DNA from: Methylocaldum marinum
Lineage (GTDB): Bacteria; Pseudomonadota; Gammaproteobacteria; Methylococcales; Methylococcaceae
NCBI RefSeq assembly: GCF_003584645.1
Contig: NZ_AP017928.1
Coordinates: forward strand, 5,159,501-5,223,500
Reading direction: 5' to 3'
DNA: 64,000 nucleotides
Shown: positions 25,360 through 34,497 of the stretch, in pieces
How the letters are laid out: each line of letters begins with the position of its first letter
How positions within the stretch are numbered: position 1 is the stretch's first letter
Position numbers and translations under genes: made by a program
Notes under the pieces: generated by a model
What the model saw: only the letters and a program-made list of their open reading frames with translations
Told to the model about the DNA's origin: nothing
The model's database searches: none

Positions 25360-26592
25360 TTAACCAAAAAATCGATAGGTAATCGCAATGGCCGCGACCA
25401 CCCCGGCCATATCCGCCAGAAGCCCGCAGCCTACTGCATATTTCACATTTTTGACACCGACCGCTCCGAAATACACCGCCAGCACGTAAAAAGTCGTCTC
25501 GGTGCTGCCCTGAATGACGGTGGCGAGCCGTGCCGCGAAGGAATCGACGCCGTAGGCGCGCATGCTGTCCAGCATCATCGCGCGCGCTCCGCTGCCGCTG
25601 AACGGCTTGATCAGCGCGGTCGGCAGGGCATCGACGAAGCGCACGTCGAGCCGAACGGCATCGCCGACGAAACGCATTCCGGACATGATCGCTTCCAGCA
25701 GCCCGCTCGCCCGCAGCACGCCGATGGCGACCAGCATCGCCACCAGATAGGGCAGGATGGTGATCGCCGTAGTGAACCCCTCTTTGGCGCCTTCGACAAA
25801 GGCGTCGTAAGCGTTGACCCGCCGGCGAACCGCACCGGCCAGGAACAGGGCAATCAGCGAAAACAGCAGCAGATTGCTGAAAGCCGCCGAGTTCCTCTGC
25901 ATCTCGTCCTGAGGCAGACCGCCGAAATAGAGCGCCAGGCCGGCTACCGCCAGAACGAATCCACTCAAATAGACGAGGATTACCGGATCGCGTAGAGCGA
26001 TCCGCTGCCGCAGCGCGACGCTTGTAAATCCGACAAAGGTGGAGCAGAAGGTCGCCATCAGAATGGGAATCACGACGTCTGCCGGATGGGCCGCGCCCAT
26101 TTGTGCCCGAAACACCAGGATCGATACCGGAAACAAGGTTATGGAGGAGGCATTGATCACGAAGAACAGGATCTGGGCGTCGCTCGCCGTGTCCGGCTTC
26201 GGGTTCAGGCTTTGCAGTTCCTGCATGGCCTTGATGCCCAGCGGCGTGGCGGCATTGTCGAGCCCGAGGACATTGGCCGAAAGATTCATCACCATCGCCC
26301 CCATGGCCGGATGGTCCGGGGGAACCTGGGGCATCACGCGGCGCAGTAAAGGGCTCAGTCCTCGTGTAAGCAGCCCGAGAAAGCCACCGCGCTCGCCGAC
26401 CCGGAGCATGCCCAGCCAAAACGCCAGGGCGCCGGTCAGCCCCAGGGAAATCTCGAAAGCCGCCTTGGCGCTGTCGAACACCGCCTGCATCAGCCGGGCG
26501 AAAATCTCGGCATCGCCCAACCATAGCCACTGGACCAGCCCGGAAACGAAGGCTGCCAGGAAAAAGCCGACCCAGAGATAATTCAATAACAA
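25360..26592 (-). CDS. fused SpmA-SpmB-like nucleoside-recognition (Gate domain) membrane protein
   Basis: Polytopic membrane protein of about 410 residues. The N-terminal half resembles SpmA (NYLWVGFFLAAFVSG, MNLSANVLGLDNAATPLGIKAM, NPKPDTASDAQ). The C-terminal half resembles SpmB (FVEGAKEGFTTAITILPYLVAML, KPFSGSGARAMMLD, IQGSTETTFYVLAVYFGAVG). In spore formers these are two genes (spmA, spmB); fusions occur in Gram-negative bacteria with unknown function. The start is unclear: TTG 26592 or 26586 fits the family beginning (LLNYLWVGF), while a GTG at 26634 lies inside a dispersed repeat. No good ribosome site precedes any of them. Confidence 0.85.
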   Translation of the reverse strand: MLLNYLWVGFFLAAFVSGLVQWLWLGDAEIFARLMQAVFDSAKAAFEISLGLTGALAFWLGMLRVGERGGFLGLLTRGLSPLLRRVMPQVPPDHPAMGAMVMNLSANVLGLDNAATPLGIKAMQELQSLNPKPDTASDAQILFFVINASSITLFPVSILVFRAQMGAAHPADVVIPILMATFCSTFVGFTSVALRQRIALRDPVILVYLSGFVLAVAGLALYFGGLPQDEMQRNSAAFSNLLLFSLIALFLAGAVRRRVNAYDAFVEGAKEGFTTAITILPYLVAMLVAIGVLRASGLLEAIMSGMRFVGDAVRLDVRFVDALPTALIKPFSGSGARAMMLDSMRAYGVDSFAARLATVIQGSTETTFYVLAVYFGAVGVKNVKYAVGCGLLADMAGVVAAIAITYRFFG

Positions 26593-26603
26593 AACGTAAG
26601 TGT

Positions 26604-26728
26604 TGTAGGATCGGTAGAGCGAAGCGAAACCCACCGGTTCCGCGGCTTTTCCCGGTGGGTTACGGCGCCCGGAGAATCCAGCAGCGACGGCATGGTTGAT
26701 GGCTGCGCGCGCCTAACCCACCCTACAT
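26604..26728. repeat. composite repeat with inverted ends
   Basis: Begins TGTAGGATCGGTAGAGCG, with the GCGAAGCGAAACCCACC core, and ends AACCCACCCTACAT, so the two ends form an inverted pair (GTAGG.. / ..CCTAC) with GGTGGGTT in the interior. Same family as 18867, 30221 and 40178. It sits between the ftsK stop and the start region of the SpmAB-like gene and may act as a transcript end for ftsK. Confidence 0.75.
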
Positions 26729-26765
26729 CTGACACATGCATCGGACTCTGGTTTAGGCGAGGTGC

Positions 26766-29165
26766 TCAGACATCGGGCGGCGGCGGGGCCAGGACCTCGC
26801 GGCTTCCGTTGGTTTCGGCGGGACCCACGACACCGGCCTTCTCCATGTCCTCGATCATCCGCGCCGCGCGGTTATAACCTACCTTGAACCGACGCTGTAC
26901 GCTGGAGATGGACGCTTTGCGCGATTCGGTGACGAAGCGGACGGCCTCGTCGTACAGCGCGTCGAGCTCTTCTCCGTCTCCGCCGCCGGAAGATTTGCCG
27001 CCGGAAAAATCCCCGCTGTCCTCGGAGAAGCGGGTAATTTCGTCGATGTAGTCGGCGCGTCCGGTCCGTTTCAGGAACTCGACCACGTTATGGACTTCCT
27101 GGTCGGACACGAAGGCGCCGTGCGCGCGCATGGGAAGCCCGGTGCCGGGAGGCAGATAGAGCATGTCGCCGTTGCCCAGTAAGGCCTCGGCGCCGCCCTG
27201 GTCGATGATGGTGCGCGAGTCGATGCGCGAGGACACCTGGAAAGCGATGCGGGTCGGAATGTTGGCCTTGATCAGACCGGTGAGCACGTCCACGGACGGC
27301 CGTTGGGTGGCCAGAATCAAATGCAGCCCGGCGGCGCGCGCCTTCTGCGCCAGGCGGGCGATCAATTCTTCCACCTTCTTGCCGACGATCATCATCATGT
27401 CGGCCAGTTCGTCGATGACGATGACGATATAGGGCAGGGGCGACAGGGGAGGGGGCTCTTCGCCCTCCAGCGCTTGATCGGCGGACCACATGGGATCGTG
27501 GATAGGCTGGCCGGCTTCGATCGCGTCGGTTACCTTCTGATTGAAACCCGCGAGATTGCGGACCCCGAGCATGGACATCAGCTTATAGCGCCGCTCCATT
27601 TCCGCCACACACCAGCGCAAGGCGTTGGCGGCCTCCTTCATGTCGGTGACCACCGGGGTCAGCAGATGGGGGATACCTTCGTATACCGAAAGTTCCAGCA
27701 TCTTGGGGTCAATCATGATCAGGCGGACCTCGTCGGGCCGCGCCTTGAACAGCATGCTGAGGATCATGACGTTGACCGCGACCGACTTGCCGGAGCCGGT
27801 GGTGCCCGCTACCAGCAAGTGGGGCATGCGGGCCAGATTCGCCACTACCGGCTGTCCGCCGATGTCTTTTCCGAGCACCAGGGTCAGCGCCGAGCCGGAG
27901 TGTTGGTAAGGCTCGGACGAGAGCACCGAATGGAGCAATACGGTTTCCCGCTCTTCATTGGGGATTTCCAGGCCGATCACCGATTTGCCGGGGATAATCT
28001 CGACCACGCGCACGCTGGTGACGGACAGCGCGCGCGCCAGGTCCTTCGCCAATCCGCTGATCCGGCTCACTTTCACGCCCGCCGCCGGCTGAATTTCGAA
28101 GCGCGTGATGACGGGGCCGGGATGAACCTCGGTAACCTGAACCTCCACGCCGAAATCCGCGAGGATAGTCTCGACCAGCTGCGACATCTCCTCCAGGGCC
28201 GCGTTGGAGTAGCCTTTGATCCTCGGCGCGGTACTGTTGAGCAGAGCGAGGGCGGGTAGTTCTCCCTCGTTCGGCAGAGGTGCGTTGACCGGCTTCGCGG
28301 CTTTTCGGAACCGGAACGGTTCTTTGGGTTCCTTGGCCTCCTTGGGTTCTTTTGAATCCTTGATCTCGGGAGGCTGCGGCTTTCTCTTGACTGTGGGCTC
28401 GATGCGCTTGGGTTTGATCTTCGTTCGCGGGGCGTCGGCCCGGGTTTCGGGTTCTTCGTCATGCCGCGCCGGCCCGGAGGGTCCGGCCAGCCGCCGGAAT
28501 GCGGCGAAAAAACCGTTTGCGATCGTCAAGCCCCCTTTCCCCACTGTGTCCAGCAAACCCAGCCAGGACAGGCTGGTATAAAGCGAAACCCCCGCCAGGA
28601 AAAACGCGATCAGCAATACGGAGGCGCCGGTCGTGCCGAAAGCTCCGGCCAAGAGTCCGGCCGCTTCCTGGCCGAGGATGCCGCCGCTGGTTTCCGGAAG
28701 CGGAAAAGGGGGACGCAGCAGGTGCATATCGGCCAAGGCGGCGCCCGCTGCCATCGCGGTCCCGAAGCCGAACCAGCGAAGCAGGTAATTGAAGGCGCCA
28801 TAAGGTTCTTGCGAAGCCGGGCCCTTATAGATGGAATATCCGTAGCCGGATAGCAAAAAGGGAAACAGGAAAGCCGGCAATCCGAGCAGGGAAAGGGCGA
28901 AATCCGCGAGCCAGGCCCCGACCGCGCCGCCGGCGTTGGCGATCGGATGGCCCACGCCGGTATGAGACCAACCCGGATCGCTCGAGTCGAAAGTCATCAA
29001 GGAGATCAGGAAAAACAACGAAATAGCCAGGTAAATCAAAAAGGCTGCTTCGCGCAGCCCTCTGACCAGTACCGAGCCCAGATCCTGACCGATCGTGAGC
29101 TTTTTGTAAAACTGCGACAAAATTCTCACCAAATCAAATAAATAAATGACCGGGGTATTGTTCAA
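26766..29165 (-). CDS. ftsK: DNA translocase FtsK
   Basis: Septum-associated DNA pump for chromosome dimer resolution. The 799 residues open with about four membrane helices (FLIYLAISLFFLISLMTF, LALSLLGLPAFLFPFLLSGYGYSIY and two more, residues about 40-190). A charged Pro/Lys/Glu linker follows (about 220-310, KEPKEAKEPKEP). The RecA-like motor has Walker A GTTGSGKSVA, Walker B IVIVIDELADMMM and LILATQRPSVDVLTG. A C-terminal winged-helix gamma domain completes it (RKASISSVQRRFKVGYNRAARMIEDME). Length is on the short side, with a short linker. It may start a little downstream of 29165, since MNNTPVIYLF has no obvious ribosome site. Confidence 0.96.
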   Translation of the reverse strand: MNNTPVIYLFDLVRILSQFYKKLTIGQDLGSVLVRGLREAAFLIYLAISLFFLISLMTFDSSDPGWSHTGVGHPIANAGGAVGAWLADFALSLLGLPAFLFPFLLSGYGYSIYKGPASQEPYGAFNYLLRWFGFGTAMAAGAALADMHLLRPPFPLPETSGGILGQEAAGLLAGAFGTTGASVLLIAFFLAGVSLYTSLSWLGLLDTVGKGGLTIANGFFAAFRRLAGPSGPARHDEEPETRADAPRTKIKPKRIEPTVKRKPQPPEIKDSKEPKEAKEPKEPFRFRKAAKPVNAPLPNEGELPALALLNSTAPRIKGYSNAALEEMSQLVETILADFGVEVQVTEVHPGPVITRFEIQPAAGVKVSRISGLAKDLARALSVTSVRVVEIIPGKSVIGLEIPNEERETVLLHSVLSSEPYQHSGSALTLVLGKDIGGQPVVANLARMPHLLVAGTTGSGKSVAVNVMILSMLFKARPDEVRLIMIDPKMLELSVYEGIPHLLTPVVTDMKEAANALRWCVAEMERRYKLMSMLGVRNLAGFNQKVTDAIEAGQPIHDPMWSADQALEGEEPPPLSPLPYIVIVIDELADMMMIVGKKVEELIARLAQKARAAGLHLILATQRPSVDVLTGLIKANIPTRIAFQVSSRIDSRTIIDQGGAEALLGNGDMLYLPPGTGLPMRAHGAFVSDQEVHNVVEFLKRTGRADYIDEITRFSEDSGDFSGGKSSGGGDGEELDALYDEAVRFVTESRKASISSVQRRFKVGYNRAARMIEDMEKAGVVGPAETNGSREVLAPPPPDV

Positions 29166-29261
29166 AATCGGCGTGATTTAATCAAGAGCCGGGGTTTACG
29201 CTGTAAAAACTTATCGTCATACTTGGTATTTTGTTGTTGCAATCACCCAACCGAGGAGCAC

Positions 29262-30221
29262 ATGACCGAACAAAGACATTGCCGGTTGTTGATCTTGGGA
29301 TCCGGCCCGGCGGGATACACCGCCGCGGTTTATGCCGCGCGAGCCAATCTGAAGCCGGTGCTCGTCACCGGTATCCAGATGGGCGGACAATTGACCACGA
29401 CCACCGAAGTGGATAACTGGCCGGGCGATCCCGAGGGACTACAAGGCCCCGATCTCATGGAGCGCATGCGCCGTCATGCCGAACGTTTCGAAACCGAGAT
29501 CGTGTTCGACCACATTCATACCGCCGATCTGTCGTCGAGACCGTTCCGACTCACCGGCGATTCCGGCGTCTATACCTGTGATGCGCTGATCATAGCCACG
29601 GGCGCATCCGCGCGTTACCTCGGGCTGCCGTCCGAGGAGGCGTTCAAGGGCCGGGGCGTCTCCGCCTGCGCGACCTGCGACGGCTTTTTCTACCGCAAGA
29701 AGCCCGTGGCGGTAATCGGCGGCGGGAATACGGCGGTGGAGGAAGCCCTCTATCTCGCCAATATCGCGTCCCAAGTCACCGTCGTGCACAGACGCGACAA
29801 GTTCAGGTCGGAGAAGATTCTTTCGGAAAAACTGCTGGAGCGTGCGCGGTCCGGCAACGTGGTCATCGAATGGAATCACGTGGTGGACGAAGTTCTGGGC
29901 GACGACTCGGGAGTTACCGGGTTGCGCATCAAGCGCGTGGAGGATGGCTCGACCAAGGAACTGACGCTGGACGGGGTGTTCATCGCGATCGGCCATTCCC
30001 CCAATACCGAAATTTTCGCCGGGCAGTTGGAGATGCGCGACGGTTACATCATCGTGAAGAGCGGACTCGACGGCAATGCGACGGCGACCAGCGTGCCGGG
30101 CGTATTCGCGGCCGGCGACGTAGCCGATTCGGTTTACCGCCAGGCGGTTACCTCGGCGGGTTCCGGATGCATGGCGGCGCTCGATGCCGAAAAATACCTG
30201 GACGGTATTGGAGGCGGCTGA
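29262..30221 (+). CDS. trxB: thioredoxin-disulfide reductase
   Basis: FAD/NADPH flavoenzyme reducing thioredoxin. From ATG 29262, with GAGGAG five bases upstream, it is 319 residues. It shows the FAD dinucleotide-binding motif LGSGPAGYTAAVYAAR, the redox pair Cys136-Cys139 (SACATCDGFF), the NADPH motif VIGGGNTAVEEALYLA with HRRDKFRSEKIL, and the C-terminal FAD motif GVFAAGDVAD. Divergent from ftsK with about 95 bases between. The TGA stop overlaps the first base of a long dispersed repeat. Confidence 0.97.
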   Translation: MTEQRHCRLLILGSGPAGYTAAVYAARANLKPVLVTGIQMGGQLTTTTEVDNWPGDPEGLQGPDLMERMRRHAERFETEIVFDHIHTADLSSRPFRLTGDSGVYTCDALIIATGASARYLGLPSEEAFKGRGVSACATCDGFFYRKKPVAVIGGGNTAVEEALYLANIASQVTVVHRRDKFRSEKILSEKLLERARSGNVVIEWNHVVDEVLGDDSGVTGLRIKRVEDGSTKELTLDGVFIAIGHSPNTEIFAGQLEMRDGYIIVKSGLDGNATATSVPGVFAAGDVADSVYRQAVTSAGSGCMAALDAEKYLDGIGGG

Positions 30222-30440
30222 TTCCAAATCGCTTTCAATTAGACATTCATTTTCGTAGGGTGGATTAGGCGCACGTCAGCACTGACCGATGATCGATCAC
30301 GGCGCTTTGCGTGCGTCGTAACCCACCAAGCGACCTCGACTCGGCGGGTTACGCGGAGCCGAAGGGCCTGTCCTGAGCCCAGTCGAAGGGCTAATCCACC
30401 ATCGATGGGTTTCGCTTCGCTCTACCCATCCTACGATGAA
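30221..30440. repeat. 220-base composite repeat after trxB
   Basis: Starts at the trxB stop with ATTCCAAATCGCTTTCAAT and continues through ACATTCATTTTCGTAGGGTGG, an inner GTAACCCACC / GGCGGGTTAC pair, and CCTGTCCTGAGCC with GTCGAAGGG. It ends with TGGGTTTCGCTTCGCTCTAC and CCATCCTACGAT. The same ordered series of blocks occurs at 40178-40393 after the arylsulfatase gene, also starting at a stop codon. It is a dispersed element, not a gene. Confidence 0.8.
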
Positions 30441-30563
30441 TGTCCACTCGAATGCCGAATGGAATGATACCGCCTTACTTGACGATCGAGGACGGAGAGC
30501 GGCCGGATAAACCTCCGACCGCGGGGTTGCTTGTATAAGAATAACGAGAGGAGCTTTTGCCCT

Positions 30564-30734
30564 ATGGCCCAATATCGAAAATTCATTTGTTCCGCCTGTG
30601 GTTATGTTTACGACGAGGAACTGGGCGATCCCGATTCCGGGATCGATCCCGGTACGCGCTGGGAAGACGTTCCGGACGACTGGGTATGTCCGGAATGCGG
30701 AGTGGACAAAAGTTATTTCGATCTCATGGAATAG
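30564..30734 (+). CDS. rubredoxin
   Basis: Small iron-sulfur electron carrier of 56 residues with one Fe bound by four Cys: C9-x2-C12 (FICSACGYVYDE) and C42-x2-C45 (WVCPECGVDKSYF). The ribosome site GAGAGGAG at 30545-30552 fixes the start at ATG 30564; the longer frame from 30531 is not used. The gene stands alone between a dispersed repeat and another repeat cluster. The electron partners are not encoded next to it. Rubredoxins serve alkane hydroxylases, oxidative-stress reductases and other systems. Confidence 0.97.
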   Translation: MAQYRKFICSACGYVYDEELGDPDSGIDPGTRWEDVPDDWVCPECGVDKSYFDLME

Positions 30735-30755
30735 GTCGAGCGCATTCCGCCACGT

Positions 30756-30905
30756 TCGTCGGCAATCCCGTGCCGGCTTGCGTGTGTCTTGCGCCGTTGT
30801 CGGCAAGGGATTGCCGACCTACGAACTTGCGGACCGGGAATCCTTTCCCGACGGAACGAGTTGGCCAACCGCCTGCATCGGCAAAGGAATCGCCGACCGC
30901 ATCCG
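30756..30905. repeat. cluster of REP-like palindromes after rubredoxin
   Basis: Successive units: CGTCGGCAATCCCGTGCCGG (about 30758), GTCGGCAAGGGATTGCCGACC (about 30800), CGGGAATCCTTTCCCGACGG (about 30835) and CATCGGCAAAGGAATCGCCGACC (about 30877). It lies between the converging rubredoxin and GTPase genes. Confidence 0.75.
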
Positions 30906-30951
30906 GGCGCGCCGGCCTCGATCACTCCCCGCAATCTCGCGGTGAAAAGCA

Positions 30952-32631
30952 CTAGCCCGCGGTTTTCTGACGCTTGCGGGCGGATGCCGGAAGCACGCGT
31001 TCCAGCAGCTTCGATCCCTGATCCGCTTCGAGGGCCTCGGCCGGGGAAGAAAGGCTGGCGATTCGTTTCCCTTCTTCGATCAAGGCCTGCCGTTCCTGCT
31101 CCATCTCCCCGAGTTGTTCCGTTACCCGGTCGCCGCTCTGGTCCAATGCCAGCCCGATGCCTTCGCGCAATCCCTTGACGGCGGTGCGTTCGGCCGAGGG
31201 TTTCAGTTTTCGGTATAGAAAATAGGGCAACAGCCAGGACAGGACGATCAGCAATACGCTGTGTATCGCGAAATCGGTTCCGAGGTAGCCCAGGTGATAA
31301 AGCGCGCTTTCGTAATAGCCTTTGACGACCTGGTAGGACACCCAGCCGATCGCGATCAGGGGCAGGAAAACCGTCAGAAAGCCGGAAAGTTTCAGGAAAA
31401 AACGCTGCAGTGCATTTCCCGGGTTGGCCAGTGCCAGCCGCAGCGAGCGCTGTCCTTCCGTTAGAACGCTGCGGCTCATTCCGCGCGCCAACCGATCCAG
31501 CCGGGCCTTGAGCGGGACCACCGCGAGTCCCCGTTCGCCGGCTTCGACGATCAAGCGGTCCAGTGCGTCCCGATAGCGGCTTTCGGCCCACTCATCCCAC
31601 AAGATGGAGTCCGGCGGGGCGTTTTTTGCTCCAGTGTTTTCGTCGGGGGATTGGGTCAAGTCTATGCGGCGGCGCAACACACTCGTTTCATAGGTTACGA
31701 ACGCGCGGGCAACCTCTTGAATCGGCCATTCCAGCCCTTTCATCAAATCGTCTCGCGTCTCCTGCCAGATCGCGGACCAATTCGGTTCCAGCCCGGCGTA
31801 ACCGTCGCGGTCGCCGAGTTTCTCCAGACAGTCGTGCAAAGCGTCCCGAAGGGCGTCCAGGCGCAGGGTTTCCGCGCGAATTTCCAGCTGATGAATGACA
31901 TGGCGGTCGGCCATGTCCTGGAGGATGGCCTGCAGGGTCTCGAAATCGTCGGGTTTTCGCTCGACTTCGATGTCGCGGCTGTCGGTGCGGAGCAGAATGG
32001 GATTTCTGAAGCCGGCCTTGGTCAGCAGCTTGGCGAAATCCTCGGTCTGGGCGGGATGGCCGCGGTCCCATTGATTCATGACGAACAGCCAGGCATGTTC
32101 GCCGCCATGGGCCTGCAGCAGGCGCCAGCCCTTGTCGTCGCGATAGCGTTCGGGGCTCACCACGTAAATCAGGACATCGATGTGGGGCAGCCAATCCAGT
32201 ACCAGTTCCCGGTTGCTCTGTTCGGTGCTGTCGATGTCCGGCATGTCGATCCAGAGGATCTGTCGGCGCCTGTCGTCGTGATGATAGGCCGTGCGCACCC
32301 GGTCAATGGGGAAGTTTTTCGGGAGGTGCTGGATCTTCACCGAATCGTGGAGATAAAGAGAGACCTCCCGCGACGTCGGCCGCTCGACGCCGGTGCGCGC
32401 GATCGCCTGGCCGGCAAGCCGGTTCAGCAAGGTGCTCTTGCCCACGCCGGTGCCGCCGAAAAAAGCGGCCACCAGGGGGCGATGCGTGCCGGCATCGAAC
32501 AAGGCTGCCGGCGTTCGCGTGTCAACCTCGTTGAGGCCGTGGATGTCTCCCGGCGTCAGCCAGCCTTCGGCGCGGGCTTTTTCTGCCCAGTTCCTCGCGG
32601 TCGTCAGTAATCGTTCGAACGGTATCTGCAT
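30952..32631 (-). CDS. membrane-associated GTPase, second of a tandem pair
   Basis: Large GTPase of 559 residues. An N-terminal G domain at about 45-230 has P-loop FGGTGVGKSTLLNRLAG, switch-II region WIDMPDIDST and a G4-like motif FVMNQWDRG. A helical middle follows (about 240-420). Two adjacent membrane helices lie at about 430-495 (SGFLTVFLPLIAIGWVSY, VLLIVLSWLLPYFLY), then a coiled-coil tail (LGEMEQERQALIEEGKRIA). The layout, G domain first and a paired membrane hairpin near the C-terminus, recalls bacterial dynamin-like or YcjX/Era-like membrane GTPases. The family is not certain. It starts three bases after the stop of a second GTPase gene, so the two are translated together. Confidence 0.85.
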   Translation of the reverse strand: MQIPFERLLTTARNWAEKARAEGWLTPGDIHGLNEVDTRTPAALFDAGTHRPLVAAFFGGTGVGKSTLLNRLAGQAIARTGVERPTSREVSLYLHDSVKIQHLPKNFPIDRVRTAYHHDDRRRQILWIDMPDIDSTEQSNRELVLDWLPHIDVLIYVVSPERYRDDKGWRLLQAHGGEHAWLFVMNQWDRGHPAQTEDFAKLLTKAGFRNPILLRTDSRDIEVERKPDDFETLQAILQDMADRHVIHQLEIRAETLRLDALRDALHDCLEKLGDRDGYAGLEPNWSAIWQETRDDLMKGLEWPIQEVARAFVTYETSVLRRRIDLTQSPDENTGAKNAPPDSILWDEWAESRYRDALDRLIVEAGERGLAVVPLKARLDRLARGMSRSVLTEGQRSLRLALANPGNALQRFFLKLSGFLTVFLPLIAIGWVSYQVVKGYYESALYHLGYLGTDFAIHSVLLIVLSWLLPYFLYRKLKPSAERTAVKGLREGIGLALDQSGDRVTEQLGEMEQERQALIEEGKRIASLSSPAEALEADQGSKLLERVLPASARKRQKTAG

Positions 32632-32634
32632 GGC

Positions 32635-34497
32635 TCACCCCAGTTGCGCTTCGGCCGACTCTAGGGTCTCCGGGGGAATATTGAACTGGCGGGAAGTGTC
32701 CATCTGTCCCGGCAGACCGATCAAATAGGCGTGAACGGTTCTGGCGAACAATTCTTCCACGGCCTTGAACTGCTTCTGTTTGAGATCGGCCGCCGCCTTG
32801 CCCATGTAGTGCCCGATGGCGCTCTCGGCGAGCATCGTGGTCAGCGACAGCATGGCCGGCGCGATGATGAAATCCTGCACGCCGATACCCCCGGTGTGCA
32901 GGGCCACGGCCAATGCCGCGGCATCGGTGGTGACGCGCGTGGCCCGGATGCCGTTCAATACCGCGGGGTGTTCCCGAAGGCGGTCGTACAGGCCGTGAGC
33001 CGTTTTCTCGATTTCGGGTTGGAACGCCAGGATGTATTGGTCGACGGCCGACGCGTAGCGGTTGGTCAGTACGGGTCTTGCGCTCCTCAGCAACCCGGCC
33101 ATTTCTTTCCACCAGGCTTGCCGGGACGGATCGTCATCGCGCTTCAGAAGAATGGTCTCGCTGATGCGGATGAACAGGTGTTCGGCAACCTGGTGCAGAA
33201 TCGCCGCTTCGCCGCTGACGCTCCGTTGCCTGCGGCCGCCGACCGCCTGACCGAGCTTGACGATTTGACGCACCGGCCAGGTGACGATTTTGCGTGTGGT
33301 GAGCAGCGCGCCGGCGAGCCCCGGAATTTCGAGCAAAGTCAGGAGTTCCGCCAGTGCACGTTGAAACGTCTCGTAATGATGGGGATGGTTGAGGTAGTCC
33401 CGCTTGTAGATATTCAAACTGTCGCGGACGGCCTCGTCGATCAGGCTGTGCCATTCGGCATTCAGGCTGTTTTCGGCTTTGACCGGCGCCAGCCAGTCGC
33501 GCCAGTGGATCTGGACGAAACGCCCGGCGTTCTTCGCGTGCGGCTCGCGGCGGACCGACCGGATTGCCCTGTCCACCGCGCCGAGCAGTTGCGCGCGTTC
33601 GCTGCTCAGCTGGGCGAAATCGTCGACCTGCATATCTTCGAGATAGGGGACGGTAACGATGGGCGGTGGAGAGTCGCGCCGGGCATTCCGCCATTTTTCC
33701 TGTAGCGATACGACCAACGTTTGGTAAGAAGCTCTCTCGATCTTGTTCAAACAAATGACGGTGGGCTGGGACAGCGGCTCCAGCAAGCCGATCAGTTCCC
33801 AGACCGACAAATCGGCGTACTTGTCCTTGCTCAAAATCAGCAGAACCACGTCGGCCAGGGCGGCCACGCGAAGTACGGCCTGTCGGTAATCTTCCGCATC
33901 GACGGAGTCGAAATCCGGCGTGTCCCAGAGAACCGTCCCGCTCAGGGGATGCCGCGCGCCGGCGGCGGTCTCCAGCAGAGAAAAGCAGTCGTAGTGCTCG
34001 GACGGCAGGGTTTCGCGGGGGCAGCGCCAATAATGATGGAAATACCCATCGATCCAGTCCAAACGGTCGGCCTGGAGATCTATGCAGAAACCCTGCGGAT
34101 GAACGGTAAAACCGGCGAGCGGACTCACTTCGGCGAGCTTCTTTTCGAGCAGCCAGTTGACGACCGAACTCTTTCCGGCCTGGGTGGGGCCGAGAACGGC
34201 GATCTGTAGCGGATGATCCTTTCTCGACCGGTTCAACTCGCTTTTTTCCAGGACCGCCTCGCCGAAACTGAGCGTCTGCAAATTCCGCCGCAGTTCGAGA
34301 AAGCGCGTCTCATCGTCCGGCGAAACATGCTCCAAGACGCGTTCATAACTCTGCTTCAAGCGGCGGATAAAGGAAAGCATGGTCTGGGGTGCTGGAGAGA
34401 CATCCACATTGCTGAAAGGCAGATTGTACACGATGGCATTGCGCACGCGTTGCTCGGGAAACTGGGTGGCCGGACCTTTCCGATTGCTGAAAGACAT
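32635..34497 (-). CDS. large GTPase, first of a tandem pair
   Basis: GTPase of 620 residues (581 if ATG 34380, MLSFIRRLKQS, is the true start; neither start has a good ribosome site). The G domain has P-loop LGPTQAGKSSVVNWLL, switch-II LWDTPDFDSVD and G4-like LNKIERAS, where Glu replaces the usual Asp of NKxD. The C-terminal 350 residues are largely helical, with a weakly hydrophobic Gly/Ala segment (VALHTGGIGVQDFIIAPAML). Ahead of the G domain is a helical stretch (about 40-85). The two GTPases share layout but are not close copies. Paired unequal GTPases are a known theme among bacterial dynamin-like proteins; the assignment here is inference. Confidence 0.82.
   Translation of the reverse strand: MSFSNRKGPATQFPEQRVRNAIVYNLPFSNVDVSPAPQTMLSFIRRLKQSYERVLEHVSPDDETRFLELRRNLQTLSFGEAVLEKSELNRSRKDHPLQIAVLGPTQAGKSSVVNWLLEKKLAEVSPLAGFTVHPQGFCIDLQADRLDWIDGYFHHYWRCPRETLPSEHYDCFSLLETAAGARHPLSGTVLWDTPDFDSVDAEDYRQAVLRVAALADVVLLILSKDKYADLSVWELIGLLEPLSQPTVICLNKIERASYQTLVVSLQEKWRNARRDSPPPIVTVPYLEDMQVDDFAQLSSERAQLLGAVDRAIRSVRREPHAKNAGRFVQIHWRDWLAPVKAENSLNAEWHSLIDEAVRDSLNIYKRDYLNHPHHYETFQRALAELLTLLEIPGLAGALLTTRKIVTWPVRQIVKLGQAVGGRRQRSVSGEAAILHQVAEHLFIRISETILLKRDDDPSRQAWWKEMAGLLRSARPVLTNRYASAVDQYILAFQPEIEKTAHGLYDRLREHPAVLNGIRATRVTTDAAALAVALHTGGIGVQDFIIAPAMLSLTTMLAESAIGHYMGKAAADLKQKQFKAVEELFARTVHAYLIGLPGQMDTSRQFNIPPETLESAEAQLG

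Noticed and set aside
25355..26530. Upstream part of an 831-residue frame that includes mtaB
   Set aside because: Shadow of the SpmAB-like gene; MtaB homology begins exactly at ATG 25354.
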